Translations under genes and position numbers: made by a program | Part shown: positions 54,801 through 60,839 of the stretch, in pieces | How the letters are laid out: every line of letters begins with the position of its first letter | How positions within the stretch are numbered: the first letter of the stretch is position 1 | Notes under the pieces: model-generated | What the model was told of the DNA's origin: nothing | What the model saw: only the letters and a program-made list of their open reading frames with translations | Databases searched by the model: none | Assembly (NCBI RefSeq): GCF_900107745.1 | Contig: NZ_FNRO01000001.1 | Location: forward strand, 1-64,000 | Direction: 5' to 3' | From: Variovorax sp. YR216 | GTDB lineage: Bacteria; Pseudomonadota; Gammaproteobacteria; Burkholderiales; Burkholderiaceae_C | DNA length: 64,000 nt

Positions 54801-55347
54801 CCACCAGCACCAGAGCGTGATGCTCCGGCCCGAGGCGCAACAGGTCGGCGCGCAGCAGGGGCGCCTGCGACAGGTCGAAGGGGCTGGCGATGCTGGCCGC
54901 GATGTGCTCGGCAAGCATCGCATCCGAGGCGTCCCGCGCCGTTGCATCGATATGCGTGACGCCAAAGCGCTCCAGGGCTTCAGCGACCGGCATGAGGCGC
55001 TGCACCGGTCCCTGCTCTGTCGCATGAAAGGATGTGCGCAGGCTGGGGTGGCGGGCGATCAGCGCACGCAAGGCCTGTTCGAGGCGCCCGGCGTGCAGCG
55101 GCCCTTGCAGCCGCGTGATCGAGTGGATGTTGTAGGCGGCGCTGCCGGCCGCCAGCAGATCGAGGAACCAGAGTCCCTCCTGCGCGAATGACAGCGGCGC
55201 GTCCTGCTGCGGCCCGGGCGCGGGGCGGGGCGCTGGCTGGGCGTGTTGCTGCTGGAGCTTTCGCGCAAGCAGGCGACGCCGGACAACGGCCATGTCGATG
55301 TCCCAGCTTTCCTGCGGGGGTTGATTCGGGTCGAAAGCATCATCCAT
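48808..55347 (-). CDS. Two-module nonribosomal peptide synthetase (C-A-T-C-A-T)
   Basis: A 2179-residue synthetase. Condensation domain 1 has HHIVADGWS (near 186), adenylation 1 YTSGSTGAPK (near 662), carrier 1 LGGHSLLA (near 1054), condensation 2 HHIIGDAWS (near 1249, Gly of HHxxxDG replaced by Ala), adenylation 2 YTSGSTGRPKG (near 1726) and carrier 2 LGGDSLKA (near 2115). Reading the ten pocket residues by alignment to PheA gives DAWQLGFVDK for A1, closest to Gln-type codes, and DILQLGMVWK for A2, a Gly-type code. There is no epimerase, thioesterase or reductase domain; the last 60 residues are a short tail. The first C domain accepts an acyl or aminoacyl group from the coupled A-T protein upstream. 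Confidence 0.92.
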   Translation of the reverse strand: MDDAFDPNQPPQESWDIDMAVVRRRLLARKLQQQHAQPAPRPAPGPQQDAPLSFAQEGLWFLDLLAAGSAAYNIHSITRLQGPLHAGRLEQALRALIARHPSLRTSFHATEQGPVQRLMPVAEALERFGVTHIDATARDASDAMLAEHIAASIASPFDLSQAPLLRADLLRLGPEHHALVLVVHHIVADGWSMSIIHRELGQLYARSDATPTLPEPGLDLREHARQQRERYESGAMAAALDYWRKKLHDLQTLRLPTDRPHPPQAGSAGRALAFSIDAELTAAVRAFATRQDATLFMALLAAFQSLLARYTGQNDIAVGVPLAGRDDPRARDVVGFFVNTLVLRAEFSAEASYVDLVRRSREATLEALTHQAMPFDQLVSELRPLRDASRNPLYQVSFALENFGHRVLQLEGLHSERLAVPSQSAKFDLSLNVIETGASLEAEIEYRTDLFDAQTIARMATHFRRLLAAMVAEPERPVVRLPLLDEAERQRLLVEWNDSDRPYANDRPVHLHVRDQALRTPQAIALRFGQDTMSFAQLDALSQQLARRLRRKGVGPGAVVGLCMKRSFRLVVGLLAIFEAGGTLLPLDPDHPPDRLRAMLADAAPVLVLAEAPFGEILRKLDALPTLEILEVQADGGEMPREPLTALEELSRPEHLAYLVYTSGSTGAPKAAQLTHRGLCNHVLWMNDVLRLTPEDRVLQKTSLSFDASLWEFLSTLSSGAELVLAQPDAHRDMPLLAQAIREHGITVVQFVPSEMRMILDEPAMHRPTRLRYVLSGGEALDSALARAFRTRLPGVTLGNFYGPSEATVDSAWYELGDRLPERRIVPIGRPIANAQLYVLDAWLQPQPVNVAGELYVGGVGVGRGYLNRPAQSAEKFVPNPFRPGERMYCTGDLARWLNDGVVEFIGRNDHQVKLRGFRIELGEVEAGILGCPGVRAAAVLLREDLPGHKELVAYVVGETEADVDADALRAELKARLPNYMMPAAFVSLPALPQLPSGKIDRRRLPQPDPGATVSNRLGPRSPIESVLLETWQAVLGRSGFGVRNNFFDLGGHSLLATQIASRISATFKVDLPVRSLFEHPTIEALAPVVGALLVQSAGGEAAGTSPIAVVSRTRPALVSFSQRRMWTLHEMDPRGAAYNMREALRLRGPLRRDVLRAALDELVARHEAFRTTFELAGAEPMAVVGQPQAANLIEVDARAWPEPTREAQLESEARHIAAQPFDLVLGPLHRFALIQLGEQDHALVLVMHHIIGDAWSWGILLRELQAIYRAGVHGKAPPPPPARAIDFIDYANWQRKHLDDGVLAPQVRYWLRQLAGMSPLNLPVDTSAVQRFTSQGARVRQAFSAGWFAQIQHFSAQHGMSPFMTLLAAFQWLLSRYCGQDDVAVGTPIAGRNRVEAEDVIGSLINTLVLRCVVQPGQSFRELLQQVRETCLSAFTHQEVPLDDLVGYLREHGQGGRIPEVRVMFNVLNTPSPALAFEGLEVDYMPLGLGATQFDLALTIDTEGEHALSLTYSTELFTAATMQALLDNYLHVLQCLLHEPDRPMREHALSSPRELARLAAWNQTARAYPRDHTINDLLARQAGTEGIALLQHPGDATTYAQLWSGVHRLARALRQRGVHRGQRVGLCLQRDPGMVMAQLAVLEAGAAYVPLDPSYPQLRLHDMARHAGLSLLLTRSDLSGHWHGLSLPMLLLDEAGHDAAPDTALPPDAERDARPEDPAYVIYTSGSTGRPKGVTVPHRAVVNFLLSMQHEPGLRKEDVLVAVTTLSFDIAVLELLLPLSVGATVVLATREQATDGAALRVLLEQSGATAMQATPATWQMLIDAGWNGAPGFKALIGGESLSEHMAQALSDRTGELWNMYGPTETTVWSTCWKVPRATGAISIGRPIANTSVHVLDEHGQPCPIGCAGEIFIGGDGVTLGYLNQPGATAERFVPDPFSAAPGARLYKTGDRGRWRHDGLLEHQGRLDFQVKVRGHRIEPGEIEAQLQALPELSQCLVMAREDLPGDVRLVAYVIATEGTAIDVARLKDHLRGRLPDYMLPQHYVTLQSLPLLPNGKIDRHALPAPQPESRGDPVFLREGRTPAEAALAGVWAEVLGMDVDEIGPRDNFFDLGGDSLKAGRTIIHFERTSGVRLETQRLIYETLAQMARGIELSDAEMPARAAGTAGDSWLKRLFRSRP

Positions 55348-55370
55348 GGCGTGGCAGCAAGGGGTGGCGG

Positions 55371-57233
55371 CTAGGGGCCGTGGTGGAGAAGTCGCTCGAT
55401 GTCCTCGTCAGTGAGTTGATCGATCTCGTTCTGCAGGGCATCGCCAAGGGCATCGGCCTCGTCGATGGCGTCATGGAGCAGCGCCGCGAAGGCGCCGACG
55501 GTGGGTGCGGCCAGCACGGCCGAAGCGGACAGATCGACGCCCCAGGCCTCATTGACCCGTTGCGCGAGTCGCGCCGCCGACAGGGAGTCGCCGCCCAGTG
55601 CAAGGAAGTTGTCGTCAGGGCTGGCGACCGGACGGCCCAGCAGGCCGGCGAAAAGCGCCGCGACGCGCGCCTCGATGGCGCTGAAGGCGCGCGCGGTGCC
55701 GCTCGATGCGGCCGCTGTGCCCTCGATCTTCTCGTGGAGGCGGCGGCGTTGCAGCTTCCCGCCGACACCGACGGGAATCTCGTCCAGGATGTGGATGCGT
55801 GCGGGGACCTTGAAGTCGGCGATGGTCCCGAAGAGTGCCATGCGAATGGCGTGCGGATGAGCGTCGCTGCCGCGCGTGAGCACCACGGCCGCGTGCACGT
55901 CTTCGCCCAGTGTGGGGTGCTGCACCGGATAGGCGACCGCCTGGGCCACGGCGGGCAGGCGCAGCAGCGCCTGCTCGATCTCGAAGGGCGCGAACTTTTC
56001 GCCCCCGCGATTGATGGTGTCGCCATCGCGTCCGACGATGTACAGGTAGCCGTCGGCATCGAACCAGCCAAGGTCGCCAGTCACGAACCAGCCGTCCCTG
56101 AAGGCTGCGGCATTCACTGCTGGCGCATCCTCGTAGCCGCTGAACACCACGGGCCCGCGGGCCGCGATGCGGCCGACGTCCCCTGCTGGTTGATCGATGC
56201 CGTCATCGTCGATGACGCGCAACCTGGCGCCCGCGGGCAAGCCGACCGATCCGGGCTTGCGCAGTCCGGGTGGCAGCGGGTTGCTTGCCACCTGGGTCGC
56301 AGACTCGGTCATCCCATAGGACTCGATGACCGGTACGCCCCAGAGGCGCTCCAGCCGCTGCTGCAGTTCGGGCGGCAGCGCCGAGGAGGCCGAGCGGATG
56401 AAACGCAACTTGTGGTTCGACGGCACGCCGTCGGCCTCGTCTGCCAGATCGGCGATTGCCCGGTGGATCGTCGGGGCCGCGGTGTACCACGTGGGCGCGA
56501 ACCCGCCGATCCACGACATGAATGCAGCACCGTCGAAGCCGGGTGTGCACACGACGGACGATCCGGCCGCGAGCGGCACGAGCAGTCCTCCCACCAGACC
56601 GTGGCTGTGGAAGAGCGGCATCAGGCACAAGCCACGATCGTCCGGAGTCAGGGCCAGATGCCGCGCGATGTTGTACGCGGAGGCCAGGACCTGCCGATGG
56701 GTGAGCGGCACGCGCTTGGGCTGCCCGGTGGTGCCGGACGTGAAGAGAACGAAGGCCGTGTCATCCGGCAGGGGACCGGCGCGCGTGTCGGTCTCGTCCT
56801 CGTGAATCTCCGTCGGGCTGGACAGCAGCCGTTCGAGATCGAGCGTGAGGTACGTGATTCCCTGTTGCCGCGCGAGACGCGCAGGAAGCGGATCATCGGG
56901 CAGACCCAGCACCGCATCGGCGCGCGCGTCGGCCAGCAAGGCAGCCAGCTCAGGCTCCGTCAGCCCAGGATGCAGCGCCATCACGGTGGTGTGGCAGCCC
57001 ACGGCCAGCACCGCAATGGCGAGCGCCATGCCATGAGGCAGGCAAAGGGCGATGCGAGAACCGGCGACCATGCCGTTCGACGCCAGCCACGCTTGCACAT
57101 GCGAGACGGTATTTGAGAGATCGCCATAGGTGACAACGGGAGACCCGGGCGCGAGCAATGCAGGTGCCGAAGGCGTCGCATGCGCATGGCAGGCCACCCA
57201 ATGGCGCAAGGTCATGCAATCGGATCCACGCAT
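55371..57233 (-). CDS. Stand-alone adenylation-carrier protein (acyl ligase-T)
   Basis: A 620-residue protein. The adenylate-forming domain has LFTSGTTGQPKRVPLTHRQV near residue 168, YGMTESATQ and GDLGWFDADGYLYIVGRDGDTINRGGEK. It is closer to acyl-CoA/oxalyl-CoA-type ligases than to amino-acid A domains, so it probably activates a carboxylic acid. A carrier domain follows (FLALGGDSLSAARLA, near 547), then an acidic helical end (QNEIDQLTDEDIERLLHHG) that may dock to the synthetase 23 bases downstream. It should load the starter for C domain 1. ATG 57233 is used; GTG 57236 just before it has GAGGGG upstream. Confidence 0.85.
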   Translation of the reverse strand: MRGSDCMTLRHWVACHAHATPSAPALLAPGSPVVTYGDLSNTVSHVQAWLASNGMVAGSRIALCLPHGMALAIAVLAVGCHTTVMALHPGLTEPELAALLADARADAVLGLPDDPLPARLARQQGITYLTLDLERLLSSPTEIHEDETDTRAGPLPDDTAFVLFTSGTTGQPKRVPLTHRQVLASAYNIARHLALTPDDRGLCLMPLFHSHGLVGGLLVPLAAGSSVVCTPGFDGAAFMSWIGGFAPTWYTAAPTIHRAIADLADEADGVPSNHKLRFIRSASSALPPELQQRLERLWGVPVIESYGMTESATQVASNPLPPGLRKPGSVGLPAGARLRVIDDDGIDQPAGDVGRIAARGPVVFSGYEDAPAVNAAAFRDGWFVTGDLGWFDADGYLYIVGRDGDTINRGGEKFAPFEIEQALLRLPAVAQAVAYPVQHPTLGEDVHAAVVLTRGSDAHPHAIRMALFGTIADFKVPARIHILDEIPVGVGGKLQRRRLHEKIEGTAAASSGTARAFSAIEARVAALFAGLLGRPVASPDDNFLALGGDSLSAARLAQRVNEAWGVDLSASAVLAAPTVGAFAALLHDAIDEADALGDALQNEIDQLTDEDIERLLHHGP

Positions 57234-57251
57234 CACACAAGGTGCCCCTCA

Positions 57252-57274
57252 CAGAGTCGATTCGATCGATTCTG
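57252..57274. promoter_or_regulatory. Dyad upstream of the NRPS operon
   Basis: CAGAGTCGAT and ATCGATTCTG form 10-base arms (one mismatch) around TCG. It lies 19 bases before the adenylation-carrier start and between the divergent oxidase gene, a suitable place for a cluster operator. A weaker AGACGG/CCGTCT dyad lies at 57320-57343. No regulator gene is in the cluster. Confidence 0.5.
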
Positions 57275-57416
57275 GGCACTGCCACGCCAGAGTGGCTGTA
57301 GGAGTACGACTGAACTTTGAGACGGCTCGTTTGCAGTCCGTCTGAACCGACTAGCATGTGTTGCTGCGGAACGCCCATTGCCGAATTCGCAGCGACGCAG
57401 AGAACACACCGCGAGC

Positions 57417-58580
57417 ATGAACGCCTTTCTGAATCATGCGGAACTCAGGGAGCTCGCAAGGCGCCGGCTTCCTCGCGCCATCTTCGAATACATCGACAGA
57501 GGCACCGAGGATGAGGTCGGTCTTCGGCACAACCGGGAGGCCTTCGACGCGGTGCGCATCCGGCCACGGGTGTTGGCCGCCGGTGGCACCCGTTCGCAGG
57601 CGGTCACTCTGTTCGGACAAGCCTGCGACATTCCCATCATTGCCGCACCGACCGCTTGTGCCGGACTGGTGCGCTTTCGCGGAGAGGTCGAACTGGCGAA
57701 GGCGGCAGCGGCGAACAACCTGCCGTTCTGCGCTGCGCTGGAAGCCATCAACTCTCTCGAAGACATCACCGAAGCGAGTGAAGGGAACGTCTGGTTCCAG
57801 GTCTACGTCTGGCAGGACGAGCAGCTCGTGAGCGCCCTGCTGACGCGGGCATGGAACTTGGGCGTGCGGACCCTGGTCGTCACGCTCGACAGCCCGGTTG
57901 CGAGCAAGCGCGAGTACAACCTGCGCAATGGTTTTGGCATGCCGTTCAGGTTCTCGCCGCGCAACGTTTGCGACGTCGCCCTCCATCCCCGCTGGGCCCT
58001 TGGCGTTCTGGGCCGCTATCTGGCTTCCGGCAGCGTGCCTTCGTACGCGAACTATCCCGCGGGGCACCGCGACACCATCTTCGCGTCGAGCAAGCCACTG
58101 GCGTATCAGGACGACCTGTGCTGGACTCACATGCGCTGGTTGCGCGAGCAGTGGAGGGGCAACCTTGTCCTGAAAGGCATCCTGCACCCGGACGACGCGG
58201 TCCTCGCGTGCGAACTCGGAGCGGACGGCATCGTGGTTTCGAATCATGGCGGGCGCACATTCGACAGCGCGGTGGCTCCCATCGAGGTGCTGCCGGAGAT
58301 AGCGCGAGCGGTGGGTGACCGCGCGACCATCCTGGCTGACAGCAGCGTGAGGCGAGGCAGCGATGTACTGAAGCTGATCGCCGCCGGTGCGAAGGCGGTG
58401 ATGGTCGGTCGGGTGCTGCTTTATGGCACCGCGGTCGGAGGGATGTCAGGCGCCAGCCAGACGATCGGGATGCTCAGGAGCGAAATCGACAGTGCGCTGG
58501 CCATGAGCGGGTGCAAGGACATCCGGAACGTCGACGGGAGTCTCCTCGTCGGCTCGGGCCGTCTTTCTGATCGCTGCTGA
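57417..58580 (+). CDS. FMN-dependent alpha-hydroxyacid oxidase next to the NRPS
   Basis: A 387-residue enzyme beginning MNAFLNHAELRELARRRLP. Family residues are present: FEYIDRGTEDEVGLRHNREAF, APTACAGLVRFRGEVE, WFQVYVWQDE (Tyr), VTLDSPVASKREYNLRNGF, LVLKGILHPDDA (Lys) and IVVSNHGGRTFDSA (His, Arg). LDSPV and GGRTFD differ from the usual VDTPV and GGRQLD. It is divergent from the NRPS genes with a 183-bp shared region, so it may tailor the peptide or make its hydroxy/keto-acid precursor, as hydroxymandelate oxidases do in glycopeptide clusters. It is not closely similar to the oxidase at 46468. Confidence 0.85.
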   Translation: MNAFLNHAELRELARRRLPRAIFEYIDRGTEDEVGLRHNREAFDAVRIRPRVLAAGGTRSQAVTLFGQACDIPIIAAPTACAGLVRFRGEVELAKAAAANNLPFCAALEAINSLEDITEASEGNVWFQVYVWQDEQLVSALLTRAWNLGVRTLVVTLDSPVASKREYNLRNGFGMPFRFSPRNVCDVALHPRWALGVLGRYLASGSVPSYANYPAGHRDTIFASSKPLAYQDDLCWTHMRWLREQWRGNLVLKGILHPDDAVLACELGADGIVVSNHGGRTFDSAVAPIEVLPEIARAVGDRATILADSSVRRGSDVLKLIAAGAKAVMVGRVLLYGTAVGGMSGASQTIGMLRSEIDSALAMSGCKDIRNVDGSLLVGSGRLSDRC

Positions 58581-58613
58581 TGATGATGACGGGGCTGCTG
58601 CAGCGGATTGAAT

Positions 58614-58690
58614 TGGCCTGCCCGGAGGGGATCGAACCCCCGACAACCTGCTTAGAAGGCAGGTGCTCTATCCAACTGAGCTACGGGCAG
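58614..58690 (-). tRNA. tRNA-Arg (anticodon TCT)
   Basis: Read on the minus strand: acceptor CTGCCCG pairs with CGGGCAG, the D arm is GCTC...GAGC, the anticodon stem CCTGC/GCAGG holds loop CTTCTAA (anticodon TCT), and the T arm ends with GGTTCGATCCC. The discriminator G is followed by an encoded CCA. It decodes AGA. Its 3' end faces the NRPS region. Confidence 0.95.
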
Positions 58691-58744
58691 TGAGTGCGGT
58701 GCGAGATTCTAAAGCGGCACACAGGCGTCCGCCGGCTGCAGGCC

Positions 58745-59533
58745 TCAGACCACCAGCGGGGTGGCCGCGCCGTCCATCGAAATGATCGCGCCGGAGATGT
58801 AGCTCGCGCCCGGCGATGCGAGAAAGACCACCGCATTGGCGATGTCCTCGGGCATGGCGAGCCGGCCGAGCGGCATGCGCGACTGGGCGTCGCGCAGCAC
58901 CTCCGCTTCCGGAATCTTGCGCAGGCGCGCATCGGCCGCGATCCCTTCGGCCATGCGGTCGGTCAGTGTCAGCGCCGGGTTGACGGCGTTGACGCGAACG
59001 CCGCGAGGCCCGTACGCTGCCGCGAGGCCGGCCGTGGCCAGCATCAGCGCCGCATTGGCGGCCCCGCCCGCGAGATGGGTCGGCGTTGCCACCTTGCCAC
59101 CCATGCCGATCACGTTCACGATCGCGCCCGTTCCGCGTTCGCCCATGCCCTTGATCACCGGGTCCATCACGTTGATGTAGGTGAAGAACTTGGCCTGCAT
59201 CGCGTCCTGCCAGTTCTGCGGCCGCAGTTCGTCAAAGGGCGTGCGGCGCGCTGCGCCGGCGGAGTTGACCAGGATGTCGATCGGGCCGGACTCGGCCTGC
59301 ACCGCGTCGACCATGTTCTGCGCGGCGCGCGGATCGCCCAGGTCCGCGCTGTAGCCGGCGACGGCATGGCCTTCCGCCAGGAGCTGTGCCGCAGCCGCTT
59401 CGAGATGCGCCGGCGTTCGGCCCGCGATGCTGACCTTCGCGCCTTCCTTGAGGAACGCGCGCGCACAGGCCAGTCCGATGCCGCGGCTGCCGCCCGTGAC
59501 GAGTACGTGTTTGCCGGTCAGTCGAAGGTCCAT
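58745..59533 (-). CDS. SDR family oxidoreductase lacking the Tyr-x3-Lys pair
   Basis: A 262-residue protein with GGAG 6 bases before ATG 59533. The NAD(P) loop VTGGSRGIGLACA and VNSAGAARRTPFDEL are standard SDR. The catalytic Ser-Tyr-Lys region reads IGMGGKVATPTHLAGGAANAA, where Tyr is His and the Lys four residues later is Gly. The C-terminus (RLAMPEDIANAVVFLASPGASYISG) is normal. Some SDR subgroups with a YLPGGAAN motif already lack the Lys; here the Tyr is lost too. It may bind cofactor without ordinary ketoreductase chemistry. It stands alone beside tRNA-Arg. Confidence 0.8.
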   Translation of the reverse strand: MDLRLTGKHVLVTGGSRGIGLACARAFLKEGAKVSIAGRTPAHLEAAAAQLLAEGHAVAGYSADLGDPRAAQNMVDAVQAESGPIDILVNSAGAARRTPFDELRPQNWQDAMQAKFFTYINVMDPVIKGMGERGTGAIVNVIGMGGKVATPTHLAGGAANAALMLATAGLAAAYGPRGVRVNAVNPALTLTDRMAEGIAADARLRKIPEAEVLRDAQSRMPLGRLAMPEDIANAVVFLASPGASYISGAIISMDGAATPLVV

Positions 59534-59636
59534 GTCATCTCCGGGAGGTCGTTTGCAACCGGTGGATTGTGAGGTGTTGCCGGAGCGTGGACTCGTCCAT
59601 ACTCCCGGCACCTGAATCATCACGTGGGGATTCCTG

Positions 59637-59888
59637 ATGCGATGTCTTCTGCTGGCTGCGCTGGTGCTATTGGGCGGATGCGCCGATCTGGGAAAGCCTG
59701 TCGGCAGCGCGCTGGACCCGCCCTTGATGGGGCACTACTGCGACGCGCCGGTGAGCGGGGCCTGTCTGGGTTGTGACATCCGCTGCCCGTTCCAGGAGCG
59801 TGCAAGCTGCAAGTCGGGCGTGACGACGCGGGTCGCGGGCAATCCGCAGGGCGTGTGTACGCGGGGCGCGGTGTGCGAATGCAAATGA
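59637..59888 (+). CDS. Small Cys-rich lipoprotein
   Basis: An 83-residue envelope protein. The signal peptide ends VLLGGCAD with a lipobox Cys at 15-16. The mature part is short and has eight further Cys in CDAP, CLGCDIRCPF, ASCKSG, VCTRG and VCECK, enough for four disulfides or a metal site. ATG 59637 follows GTGGGGA. A strong hairpin terminator lies 3-40 bases after its stop, so it is a single-gene transcript. I do not recognise the family. Confidence 0.65.
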   Translation: MRCLLLAALVLLGGCADLGKPVGSALDPPLMGHYCDAPVSGACLGCDIRCPFQERASCKSGVTTRVAGNPQGVCTRGAVCECK

Positions 59889-59891
59889 AGA

Positions 59892-59932
59892 AATGCCCGC
59901 AACGACGGGCGTCGATGCGGGCATTCAGTTTT
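59892..59932 (+). terminator. Rho-independent terminator after the Cys-rich lipoprotein
   Basis: AATGCCCGC (59892-59900) pairs exactly with GCGGGCATT (59917-59925), followed by CAGTTTT. It ends the rightward lipoprotein gene just before the oppositely read tRNA-Pro. Confidence 0.75.
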
Positions 59933-59934
59933 GA

Positions 59935-60011
59935 TGGTCGGGGCGGCGGGATTCGAACTCGCGACCCTCTGCTCCCAAAGCAGATGCGCTACCAGGCTGC
60001 GCTACACCCCG
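59935..60011 (-). tRNA. tRNA-Pro (anticodon TGG)
   Basis: On the minus strand: acceptor CGGGGTG pairs with CGCCCCG (one G-T), the D arm is GCGC...GCGC, the anticodon stem TCTGC/GCAGA holds TTTGGGA (anticodon TGG), and the T arm has GAGTTCGAATCCC. Discriminator A and CCA are encoded. It decodes CCA and, by wobble, other Pro codons. Confidence 0.95.
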
Positions 60012-60061
60012 ACAAGCCCTCTATTCTAACCTGACTGAAGGGGCGTTCCGGATTCAGTCGA

Positions 60062-60766
60062 TCAACGACGTTGATATTGCGTCTTGCCGAAGAGAATTTC
60101 GCGTTCCTTGTCGCCGGTGATCGGCGTACGCAGGTCTGCAAGCACCTTGACGCCGCGCTGAACTGCCGGCCGCGCCGCGATGCCGTCGAACCATTGCTTC
60201 AGGTGCGGGAAGTCCTCGAGCGTGATGCCCTGGTTCTCGTAGCTGCGCAGCCACGGGAAGATCGCGATGTCGGCGATCGTGTAGCTGTCGCCCGCGATGA
60301 ACTTGTGCGTCGAGAGTTGCTTGTCGATCACGCCGTAGAGGCGCTTGGTCTCGTTCGAGTAGCGGTCGATCGCGTACTGGATTTTCTCCGGCGCGTAGTT
60401 GCGGAAGTGATGCGTCTGCCCGAGCATCGGCCCGACGCTGCCCATCTGGAACATCAGCCACTGCAGCACGGCGAATCGGCCGCGGTCGTCTTCCGGAAGG
60501 AACTTGCCCGTCTTTCCGGCGAGGTAGACGAGGATCGCGCCCGATTCGAAGAGCGAGATCGGCTTGCCGTCCGGCCCTTCCGGGTCGGTGATGGCGGGGA
60601 TCTTGTTGTTGGGGCTGATCTTCAGGAACGCGGGCTCGAACTGGTCGCCCTTGCCGATGTTGACGGGATGCGCGCGATAGGGGAGGCCGCATTCCTCCAG
60701 CATGATGTGAACCTTGTGGCCGTTCGGCGTGGCCCACGAATAGACGTCGATGGGTGCTTGAGACAT
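60062..60766 (-). CDS. Glutathione S-transferase, YfcG/YghU (Nu) type
   Basis: A 234-residue cytoplasmic protein. It opens [25 protein letters not shown], the Nu-class pattern with Thr/Asn in place of a catalytic Tyr or Cys, then [19 protein letters not shown] and [16 protein letters not shown] (glutathione-binding). The C-terminal helical domain has [15 protein letters not shown]. YfcG-type enzymes have disulfide-bond reductase activity with glutathione. The start at 60766 fits the family; 73 bp separate it from the upstream flavoprotein gene on the same strand, so both may be co-transcribed. Confidence 0.9.
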   Translation of the reverse strand: MSQAPIDVYSWATPNGHKVHIMLEECGLPYRAHPVNIGKGDQFEPAFLKISPNNKIPAITDPEGPDGKPISLFESGAILVYLAGKTGKFLPEDDRGRFAVLQWLMFQMGSVGPMLGQTHHFRNYAPEKIQYAIDRYSNETKRLYGVIDKQLSTHKFIAGDSYTIADIAIFPWLRSYENQGITLEDFPHLKQWFDGIAARPAVQRGVKVLADLRTPITGDKEREILFGKTQYQRR

Positions 60767-60839
60767 GTCCCGGGATCCAGAGGTTGATGACAGGCCGGCC
60801 AGCATAGCCGCCGTCGCCGAATCGTGCAGGCGACGGCTT

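Noticed and set aside
51598..55191. A 1197-residue plus-strand frame, and similar long ones at 36186-39128 and 15243-17096
   Set aside because: All are mirror frames of clear genes (NRPS, molybdo-enzyme, phosphoesterase) with no family resemblance or ribosome sites.
58614..60011. Genomic-island boundaries at the two tRNA genes
   Set aside because: No integrase, excisionase or duplicated tRNA end was seen between or beside them. Only the weaker adjacency note for the NRPS was kept.
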